Shown piece after piece: positions 1 to 6,182 of a stretch of DNA of 8,139 nt (positions within the stretch are counted from its first letter, which is position 1; every line of letters begins with the position of its first letter). The notes under the pieces were generated by a model. That model ran no database searches and was not told where the DNA came from. It saw only the letters and a program-made list of their open reading frames with translations. Location: positions 1 through 8,139 of the forward strand of contig CAMWQY010000116.1 in NCBI GenBank assembly GCA_947176355.1, in the 5' to 3' direction. A program made the translations under genes and the position numbers. This DNA is from an uncultured Porphyromonadaceae bacterium. GTDB lineage: Bacteria > Bacteroidota > Bacteroidia > Bacteroidales > Muribaculaceae.

Positions 1-367
1 GAATAATCCGTGTAGAATCGACACCTTGTTTCATCAAGGAATCACGCATTGCCACTGGCTCGTCATATCCATTTTCAGTGTTACGATAATCTCCGCCACT
101 GACTACGAGCCAATCAACCTTTCCTGCTTTATACAGATCAGCCCCGGCTGTAATACGATGGTCAAAATAATAGTTCCTACGCCCATTCCAAGTTGAAATT
201 GGAGAAGTCCCAAGAATAAGTCCTACCTTTCTATGAGGGATACTATCCACATCAGCATAGGTATTTCCGGCAGCATTCCTTCCGACTTTTATATCACAAT
301 ATACTATAATCGTACAGATTAAACCTGTGATAGCCAGAATCCATATGAGAATCTTCCGTTTTGTCAT
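1..367 (-). CDS. sanA: SanA/YdcF-like DUF218 envelope protein, N-terminal half (runs off window)
   Basis: This is the first 122 residues of a DUF218-family protein close to SanA, the inner-membrane protein whose loss in E. coli causes vancomycin sensitivity at high temperature; its biochemical activity is unknown. ATG is at 367-365. Residues 6-23 form one hydrophobic N-terminal segment after a basic start (MTKRK), so the rest should lie in the periplasm. The DUF218 core begins at 48 with VGLILGT. It continues with YYFDHRITAGADLYKAGKV (66-84), LVVSGGD (87-93) and YDEPVAMR (101-108), which match E. coli SanA segment by segment (VGVVLGT, a YRYRI-like stretch, LLLSGDN, YNEPMTMR). SanA proteins are usually a little over 200 residues, so about half is missing beyond base 1. 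It starts 51 bases after the TPR lipoprotein gene and may be the last gene of that operon. The family call is firm; SanA rather than another DUF218 member is likely. Confidence 0.87.
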   Translation of the reverse strand, partial: MTKRKILIWILAITGLICTIIVYCDIKVGRNAAGNTYADVDSIPHRKVGLILGTSPISTWNGRRNYYFDHRITAGADLYKAGKVDWLVVSGGDYRNTENGYDEPVAMRDSLMKQGVDSTRII

Positions 368-418
368 TGCTTATTTTTATAATGCGCTATTGGATAAAAT
401 ACGCGACAGATGTATCAT
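368..418 (-). other. 51-base gap between TPR lipoprotein gene and SanA gene, with a weak bulged hairpin
   Basis: This short spacer holds an imperfect inverted repeat, GCGCTATT against AATACGCG on the plus strand, around 384-405. It pairs as a stem of about seven base pairs with one bulged C and a six-base loop. No T-run follows it on the minus strand, and I see no TTTG / TAnnTTTG pair typical of Bacteroidales promoters. The spacer therefore does not clearly separate SanA from the upstream operon. Confidence 0.3.
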
Positions 419-1387
419 CTAAGATTTACGTATAGAGAGGAAATAATCGTAATGATCCTTAGCGGCTTTTGAGTCTATTTCATTAGCCAATTCCATGAGT
501 TTACTGGAAACTATGGGCTCATTCATTTGGTGTGTAACTGCCGCTCCAAGTATATATGCCCCAAATAGAACACTATTTGATGATTTGTGGAAACCTTTTT
601 CATTTGCATATATAACTTCAAGAAGAGTATATGATTCTTGATAGTTGCCTTCGACATAGTTGATAAGGGCAAGCTGATAATCCGATTCAAAAAACACCTG
701 AGGCACTGCTGTAACATTTTGGGACGTATATCCCAAAACTCTACCATATAAGGTTTTAGCGTTTTGCAAATCATCCTTAGCAAAACAAGCATCTCCCATG
801 TATTTTAAGATTATGGTGTTTGTGCTATCCACATCCCAAGATTCAAATCCTAATTTTAGTACGTCATCATACATTTCATGATTTCCCAACAGTTGGATTG
901 CTTTGGAATAATTATCCATACATTTTTCAACATCTTTTTGCGCATATATATGAGCCAAATGTAAATATGGTCGAGCATAACCCGGGTTAATGTTTACCGA
1001 ATTTTCATACGCTTCTATCGCTTTTAATGTATCCTTTGCTGCACAATATGCAATGCCAAGCGTATGATAGGCATAGAAATCCCTTGGATTGACCTTTTTC
1101 AGATGAGTTTCAATTTCACGGATTGCCTTTTCTTCTCTTCCAATCGAAATTAGAGCTTCACAATAAGGAATATCTACTCCATTTCCTCCAATGTAATCGG
1201 TATATAATATACCGTAGTTACGCAGAGAATCCGTTAAACTGATAACACTATTCCAATCACCGCTTTTATATGCTTCAGAAATTTGAGGTAATAATTTTGA
1301 TTTTAACTCTTCCTTAGAGTTTCCGCAAGAACTGAATATAATGCCTATAAAAACGATAAGCATCGCAAATTTGTACTTTAATCTCAT
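419..1387 (-). CDS. TPR-repeat lipoprotein, possibly surface-exposed
   Basis: A 322-residue lipoprotein. The start MRLKYKF, a hydrophobic run at 8-19 and the lipobox-like FSSC ending at Cys21 indicate a signal peptidase II signal, so the mature protein is lipid-anchored outside the inner membrane. Mature residues CGNSKEE carry K followed by two acidic residues. This resembles the Bacteroidota lipoprotein export signal that sends lipoproteins to the cell surface. Helical repeats fill the rest: a clear TPR at about 104-137 (YHTLGIAYCAAKD, IEAYENSVNINPGY), a second at 138-170, and weaker ones near 192-225 and 237-270. TPR proteins act as scaffolds for protein contacts, and no catalytic motif is visible. 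The ATG at 1387-1385 shares one base with the stop of the preceding gene (TAATG), so translation is probably coupled. It ends in TAG at 421-419. The partner is unknown; the class is well supported. Confidence 0.9.
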   Translation of the reverse strand: MRLKYKFAMLIVFIGIIFSSCGNSKEELKSKLLPQISEAYKSGDWNSVISLTDSLRNYGILYTDYIGGNGVDIPYCEALISIGREEKAIREIETHLKKVNPRDFYAYHTLGIAYCAAKDTLKAIEAYENSVNINPGYARPYLHLAHIYAQKDVEKCMDNYSKAIQLLGNHEMYDDVLKLGFESWDVDSTNTIILKYMGDACFAKDDLQNAKTLYGRVLGYTSQNVTAVPQVFFESDYQLALINYVEGNYQESYTLLEVIYANEKGFHKSSNSVLFGAYILGAAVTHQMNEPIVSSKLMELANEIDSKAAKDHYDYFLSIRKS

Positions 1388-2679
1388 TATTGGAACTGTT
1401 GAGAAGTTATGTGTTCGATATATTCCAACTCTCTAACTGCAAAATCATGACAGGCAGGGGATTCTTTTAATTGCTCAAGAAGATTACGTGCATTGTCCCA
1501 CATCTTGTAGTCAATAAATAGATATGCTAATCTTCTTGCAAGAAAATCATAGAAAAATGATGTCTCTTCAGAATCAATTTGCCTCTTGCCATCATTGAAT
1601 TCAGAAAGATAGTGTCGCACAGTTTGGAGAGCTCTTGGATCTCCATTGTTTACTAACGAGTTAATATATTCAATGATATATTTCGGTTTATCTGAACCTT
1701 GAATTAGATCGAGATAATAGGTCGCTCTATCATATTGTTCCAGTTCATTGAAACAGAATCCGATATTGAAACAAGTCTCTTCAAAAATTTCATTTAGTCG
1801 GTCATATTCCGTGACAACACCTGTTTTTAGATGATTATATGCTTTCATCAAAGGCATCAAAGCATCTGCAAAGCGATTTTCAGAAACAAGCCATCGTCCA
1901 TACCCGAAGTCATAACCTAAATCTTTAGAATAAGTTAGACCTTCAAGAACTGTCTTCTCTTCCGAGGATAATTCTTCTCCTCGGTTAGATTTTTCTATTA
2001 GCGATTGCTCAATTTGGTCATATCGAGTCAATTTCTTTTCGGGAGGGACAATATCAAATCCCAATATAAAGCTTGTGGTGAAAGGCGCGTTTTTGGAGTG
2101 GCTTGTGCGAAAGTCATCAGGGCTTGTAAAATTAGGAATCATTACAGACACACGCATATAAGCCGTCTCATAAACAAATGGGCCTATTCCTCTAAGGAAC
2201 ATAATGATTGAGTTATCCGTACATAGTTTGGATTTATCTGACTTGCTTTCTATATTGTCGAAAACAATATTCCCGGGACGATAGGAAATAACCAATACAG
2301 TGTTCAAACCCGTGCGTGGTACTAATTCCCCCTCGTTATTTTTATAAAGGAGAGCATCATATGGCTTATAATTCAACACCTCCGCCTGAGTTTCAATTAG
2401 TTCAGTATTCTCGACACGGCCAAATTCTCCACGACTTACTATTGTCATGGGGCCAATATCATCAGGAGAAATATTCAGGAGTTCCTTGATAATGTAGCGG
2501 AGTGTAATCGGGTCATCTTTTGATGAGCGTTTAACCGTCTGTTGCTGATGTCTGAATTTGGCTTCATTCATTAGAAAGGATCCAAAGAACCATTCATCAG
2601 GATTAAATCCACTGCCATTATCTTGAGGTTTTTCTCCTCCATCTTTATTCTTTTTTGAGAATAGATCAAATAGTCCCAT
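1387..2679 (-). CDS. cytosolic protein with uncharacterised N-terminal region and C-terminal TPR-like repeats
   Basis: A 430-residue protein that I cannot assign to a named family. It has no signal peptide or membrane helix, so it should be cytosolic. It opens with MGLFDLFSKKNK, a short amphipathic start followed by a low-complexity Gly/Asp/Asn linker to about residue 28. Residues 30-210 look like a mixed, strand-rich domain (for example TVLVISYRPGNIVFDNI, 127-143; YMRVSVMIPNF, 174-184). Residues 250-425 are helical and TPR-like: a repeat at 253-287, another at 296-328 (CFNIGFCFNELEQYDRATYYLDL), and a further pair at 375-406 (LARRLAYLFIDYKMWDNARNLLEQL). Its start overlaps the end of the DUF1810 gene by 14 bases and its stop overlaps the next start by one base, so it sits firmly inside the operon. 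A cytosolic adaptor for the M48 protease is a plausible role but is only inferred from position. Confidence 0.82.
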   Translation of the reverse strand: MGLFDLFSKKNKDGGEKPQDNGSGFNPDEWFFGSFLMNEAKFRHQQQTVKRSSKDDPITLRYIIKELLNISPDDIGPMTIVSRGEFGRVENTELIETQAEVLNYKPYDALLYKNNEGELVPRTGLNTVLVISYRPGNIVFDNIESKSDKSKLCTDNSIIMFLRGIGPFVYETAYMRVSVMIPNFTSPDDFRTSHSKNAPFTTSFILGFDIVPPEKKLTRYDQIEQSLIEKSNRGEELSSEEKTVLEGLTYSKDLGYDFGYGRWLVSENRFADALMPLMKAYNHLKTGVVTEYDRLNEIFEETCFNIGFCFNELEQYDRATYYLDLIQGSDKPKYIIEYINSLVNNGDPRALQTVRHYLSEFNDGKRQIDSEETSFFYDFLARRLAYLFIDYKMWDNARNLLEQLKESPACHDFAVRELEYIEHITSQQFQ

Positions 2680-3103
2680 ATGTCTTAATTATGCTTATTG
2701 TACGATTATCAGATTGTCCATTAAAGTATTTGTCAATAACCTGTGCAAATATGTCATTGGGAGATGCAATATCAAACAAAGTCATTGAAGAACGTAATTT
2801 CAATGAATCGATATCTCCGAATATCGATCTCGCATTATTACTGGGTAAGCCAAGAATTGTTTCAGAAACTACTCTTAAACGCAGACCCAATATTGGATGC
2901 TGTAGGAAAGCAGTCGCCTCCGCAATCCCAGATACGCCATAGTATTTAGCATTATAAGAATACCCAAGATGCTTGAGCTGTGGAAAGATATACCACATCC
3001 AATGAGAGCGTTTCCGCCCTTCTTGTAACTCTTTCAGCGCAATAGGATAAACTCCATTTTGCGCCTCTACAAATCTCACAAGGTTGAAATTGTTACTACA
3101 CAT
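2666..3103 (-). CDS. DUF1810-family protein
   Basis: A 145-residue cytosolic protein of the DUF1810 family (PF08837), whose function is not established; older database labels calling it calpastatin are unreliable. The family signature is nearly complete: FVEAQ (11-15), YPIALKELQEG (19-29), RKRSHWMWYIFPQL (30-43), an EATAFL stretch (62-67), HPILGLRL (69-76), and IFGDIDSLKLRSSMTLF (94-110). The invariant HWMW and FPQ look like an active or ligand site, but no ligand is known to me. I chose the ATG at 3103-3101, 13 bases after the protease stop, because the frame extends upstream only to a TTG at 3136-3134 and most family members start just before the FVxAQ segment. The TTG start would add 11 residues and overlap the protease gene. 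The end overlaps the next gene by 14 bases. Confidence 0.9.
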   Translation of the reverse strand: MCSNNFNLVRFVEAQNGVYPIALKELQEGRKRSHWMWYIFPQLKHLGYSYNAKYYGVSGIAEATAFLQHPILGLRLRVVSETILGLPSNNARSIFGDIDSLKLRSSMTLFDIASPNDIFAQVIDKYFNGQSDNRTISIIKTYGTI

Positions 3104-3116
3104 CTTGAGATTGCTG

Positions 3117-5960
3117 TTAAGAATGTTTTGTTTCAAAAGATTGTGCTGATACGGAGTTATTCCAATACAAGAGTGGAACTTTACCTTCGATTGTGTCTGT
3201 TACGATTTTCTTGGAATAATAAGCAAGACTACGGAATTGCTTAATGATATTATCAGGTAAAGTAAGGATGTATTGAATTTCTTCTCCCCATATGGAATCC
3301 CCATCAAGAAGTAATTCATTTTCAATGTCTTTAATACTTTTGGCTGTATCAACATGCATGACGGGATTGAGTCTATCAATTTCGATACCATCAATAAGTT
3401 CACGCATATTTCCTTTGAAGTTGAGAAGAATCTGTTGAATTCTTTTGAAGGATTCTTCGTCTTTATTCCCACCATTGCCAATTTGTTTTGCTACAGAATC
3501 CCTTAGAGGCAGGATATTATTAACGATATGACGAATAATTGCCTGTGAGTAGAAGATATTGTCATATGCTTTCATTATCAAATCTTTGTCGGAGGCGATA
3601 GATAGGGCAAAAAGACAAATGTCTTTATCAATAGCGACTATACGAGGTTCCAAGCCTTTGACAATTTCAAGTTGAGTCTCTATGGGAACATTTTTTCTGC
3701 TATATACAGCCCCATCGTACTGAATTTGCTTTTCCGGAGTATGCTTATTCTTAAACATTACCATTGTCTGGTAATCCGAAATGGCAGTTGAAAATGTTTC
3801 TATGAGATTAGATTTAGATTCCGATAAAACATCTTCCAACCCTTTAGAGAATGTGTCTTCTTCGTGTGGGCTTAATTTAAACCCACAAATGTCACGGTTA
3901 AAGAAAACACGCATATACATAGGAAATGAATTTTCGTCTAACTCTTTTGCGAGCAACTCTCTATATTCAGAATCAGAGCATACTTTATCCGACGTATAAC
4001 CTGCATTTAAGAACAACTTATACGAGGTTTCATCGTACACACTAGATGTTACTAAGTCCTCAATACTTTCGTGATTTTGATTGGAATAAACATAGCCTAA
4101 CTCACGAATATTATCAATACGCTCCTCCAAAAGAGGATGAGAAATCCATGGATTTTTCAAGTGGACTCGGCTTTTCGGAGCTTTTGTTAATTGTTCAGTC
4201 GCAGTTATGGTTTCATCAATGATTATGCCATCAAAGTCATCCGTTAGAGTAAGGAATTGTTTATAACCATTCCAATATGTAGATGGGAGAATCTTCTTTG
4301 CTTCATATATATTTTGAACGAAAGTATTATAGGCATTGAAGCGTTCAGCGATAACATCAATTTTACAGAGTGCAGATATTGCTGATTCACATCCGGCAAC
4401 CATAGCACTTTTCCCATCGGCCTCGTATTCCATTGTTCGTGATAACTTCATATATCCGCGCTGGACATAAATAAACGTCTTCTTCAGAATGGGACGAACA
4501 ATAGAGGCTTGGTCTGAATTTACAAGGTTAGAAATTATGTTGTAACAAATAGATACTATTTGCCCCACCTGCATACTTTTTTGACCGAAATGACCATATT
4601 CATGTGCAATCACTGCTTTGAACTCTTGTTTATTGAGCCCGAAAAGAAGACCAAGACCGACCTCAAGGTTCTTTCTTTTTTGAAAGAAAAGACTGAGGAA
4701 AGGCTTATTGTAGAATACACAAGCATTAACCTCAGGGGAAACGTAAACATGCTTGGGCATTTTTTCACCTGCGCTATGAGATATTTCTTCAATGAGTGCG
4801 AAAAGTTTTGGAGCATCCGATTGATGAATTTCCAACCTATTCGGGTATCCTGAACGAGAAAACACGAATAGGCTTCTGATTATAGCCCATAAAAATCCGC
4901 CAATAATAATCCATCCACCAACAATGGCAATCAATGAACGAATGGAAATATAGCTCGATAAGATGCCAATTGTCAACCAGATACCTACCCATATAAGGAA
5001 TATAGCAAAAGTGAAAATTAGAAGATAGACCATCCAGAATACTACAATTCTCAAAAGCACATTAACCCCTGATTGAACAATGTCCTTGCCGGTTTCATCC
5101 TTTTTGTTTGTTATAGCTACCGCAAGCATCAATATCAACATTATTGATACGAGTACAGCAGCTACTATACCAATGATGCCAATAAAAGATGGAGTTGTTG
5201 ATTCTTTCTCGTTCGTTTGAACTTCACTAAAGTCTGATCTCGAAGCATTAGCAGGAACTCCTTTTATGAAGGCTGAAACGGACTTATAAGTATATTCTTG
5301 TTTCGTGCTATCAAAATCTTCGTAACGTGAGCCTTGTGTAAACCCGACTGCATCATTGATTAAATCATCATTGTCATAGAGCCATTGTAAATCCGAAAGA
5401 GGGATAATAGGGTCCAACTGGACGATTCCCTCATTGCCAAATATAATTTGCCGGTGATTTAGAGTTGTATCTGTCCCTTCAACATACATCAACGGTAATG
5501 ACAATCTATGATGTTGTGTATCGTATTTTGGAGTCCATGCCCAGCCAACTTGCGCGTTTTTATAGTTGTCTGAATATCGTAAGCCGTCCAAAATCCATTT
5601 GCAGCCCATATTCCCAGCTTTATTGTCTTGAACATGGCCAACATTGCGATAAGACATAATCCACGCCCTGTCTATATCCTGCACAGAAGGTGTGGATTCA
5701 GGAATTATCATACCGATGACATCTTGTAGGGTAGATGCATCGTTACCCCAATACCCCAGAATTGATTTGGTTGTATTTGCATCAAGGTAAACGAAACCAT
5801 TTGGTAAATTAAATTCTACAGGAGCCTCGCTAATTGAAAAAGAGCCCGATTGTGTTAATATGCCCTCCTCCGTTTCGTCACTATAAGTTTGTTCAACAAG
5901 TTGAGCATACCCGAGGTGGGAAACGAGGATTAATAGGAGTAACAATGCTATACGGTTCAT
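3117..5960 (-). CDS. membrane M48-family zinc metalloprotease with N-terminal DUF2167 domain
   Basis: A 947-residue multi-domain protein. Residues 1-19 are a signal peptide (cleavage likely at YA|Q). Residues 50-236 match DUF2167: GFVYLDANTTKSILGYWGN (55-73), a W-I-M-S-Y strand with GHVQDNKAG (108-116), VGWAWTPKYDTQHHRLSL (138-155) and GFTQGSRYEDFD (206-217). Three membrane segments follow at about 259-284, 303-333 and 341-367. The basic TNKKDETGK after the first places the DUF2167 part in the periplasm and the rest in the cytosol. The M48 domain spans about 375-622, with the zinc site HEYGH (453-457), the third ligand in EYEAD (511-515; Glu511) and the late motif SHPLLEERI (607-615). All catalytic residues are present, so it should be an active zinc endopeptidase like HtpX. 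Residues 623-947 form a soluble tail I do not recognise. The ATG is 6 bases after the small upstream gene. The substrate is unknown. Confidence 0.93.
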   Translation of the reverse strand: MNRIALLLLLILVSHLGYAQLVEQTYSDETEEGILTQSGSFSISEAPVEFNLPNGFVYLDANTTKSILGYWGNDASTLQDVIGMIIPESTPSVQDIDRAWIMSYRNVGHVQDNKAGNMGCKWILDGLRYSDNYKNAQVGWAWTPKYDTQHHRLSLPLMYVEGTDTTLNHRQIIFGNEGIVQLDPIIPLSDLQWLYDNDDLINDAVGFTQGSRYEDFDSTKQEYTYKSVSAFIKGVPANASRSDFSEVQTNEKESTTPSFIGIIGIVAAVLVSIMLILMLAVAITNKKDETGKDIVQSGVNVLLRIVVFWMVYLLIFTFAIFLIWVGIWLTIGILSSYISIRSLIAIVGGWIIIGGFLWAIIRSLFVFSRSGYPNRLEIHQSDAPKLFALIEEISHSAGEKMPKHVYVSPEVNACVFYNKPFLSLFFQKRKNLEVGLGLLFGLNKQEFKAVIAHEYGHFGQKSMQVGQIVSICYNIISNLVNSDQASIVRPILKKTFIYVQRGYMKLSRTMEYEADGKSAMVAGCESAISALCKIDVIAERFNAYNTFVQNIYEAKKILPSTYWNGYKQFLTLTDDFDGIIIDETITATEQLTKAPKSRVHLKNPWISHPLLEERIDNIRELGYVYSNQNHESIEDLVTSSVYDETSYKLFLNAGYTSDKVCSDSEYRELLAKELDENSFPMYMRVFFNRDICGFKLSPHEEDTFSKGLEDVLSESKSNLIETFSTAISDYQTMVMFKNKHTPEKQIQYDGAVYSRKNVPIETQLEIVKGLEPRIVAIDKDICLFALSIASDKDLIMKAYDNIFYSQAIIRHIVNNILPLRDSVAKQIGNGGNKDEESFKRIQQILLNFKGNMRELIDGIEIDRLNPVMHVDTAKSIKDIENELLLDGDSIWGEEIQYILTLPDNIIKQFRSLAYYSKKIVTDTIEGKVPLLYWNNSVSAQSFETKHS

Positions 5961-5966
5961 GGACTG

Positions 5967-6122
5967 TTATTTGCTGAAAATTGATTTGATAAATAATTTC
6001 CCGACTTTTCGTTCAAGTCCTGCTTTGGAGGAGGGAATACCGATCTTCCGCGCAATATTCTGTTTAGCCAGAGTTAGGCCAATGGCGCGTTTCCACGAGA
6101 AAGATAATCCGGGAATTTTCAT
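5967..6122 (-). CDS. small basic 51-residue protein of unknown function
   Basis: A short reading frame of 51 codons plus TAA, ATG at 6122-6120. The protein begins MKIPGLSFSWKRAIGLTLAK and ends KLFIKSIFSK. It is strongly basic (11 Lys/Arg against a single Glu and no Asp) and has no signal peptide or long hydrophobic stretch. Its middle, KQNIARKIGIPSSKAGLERK, alternates charged and hydrophobic positions as in amphipathic helices, which would suit nucleic-acid or membrane-surface binding, though that is a guess. From memory, short proteins with an SFSWKRAxG start and a GIP motif recur in Bacteroidales; I could not verify this. It fills the gap between the ATPase and the protease, stopping 6 bases before the protease ATG, so it is probably cotranscribed with the protease. 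Its base composition is closer to the ATPase in the one stretch counted. Confidence 0.68.
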   Translation of the reverse strand: MKIPGLSFSWKRAIGLTLAKQNIARKIGIPSSKAGLERKVGKLFIKSIFSK

Positions 6123-6140
6123 ATGAGAACAGATTGTTGA

Positions 6141-6171
6141 TGGCGCACCGGATGTTAAACCCGATGCGCCA
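6141..6171 (-). terminator. strong 13-bp hairpin between the ATPase and the small gene (terminator-like, no U-tract)
   Basis: The arms TGGCGCA and TGCGCCA are perfect 7-base inverted repeats, and pairing extends inward to 13 base pairs, two of them G-T wobbles, with a 5-base loop. On the transcribed minus strand it lies 11 bases after the ATPase stop and 18 bases before the ATG of the 51-residue gene. The bases after it on that strand (TCAACAATCTG) contain no T-run, so it is not a canonical intrinsic terminator; on the plus strand only GTTTTAT follows. It may stop or weaken transcription from the ATPase, protect the 3' end of its mRNA, or act in the leader of the downstream operon. Confidence 0.45.
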
Positions 6172-6182
6172 ACGAGTTTTAT

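Noticed and set aside
384..405. Bulged hairpin before the SanA gene as an intrinsic terminator
   Set aside because: The stem is short and imperfect, AT-rich on one side, and lacks a T-run on the transcribed strand.
2655..2942. Plus-strand open frames opposite DUF1810 and the protease (also 2743-2949, 3059-3244, 3781-3999, 4560-4853)
   Set aside because: They are shadows of confident minus-strand genes and have no plausible start context or domains.
3104..3136. Upstream TTG start for the DUF1810 gene at 3136, adding 11 residues
   Set aside because: TTG starts are uncommon in this group, the added residues overlap the protease gene, and the ATG at 3103 places the family core at its usual distance from the N-terminus.
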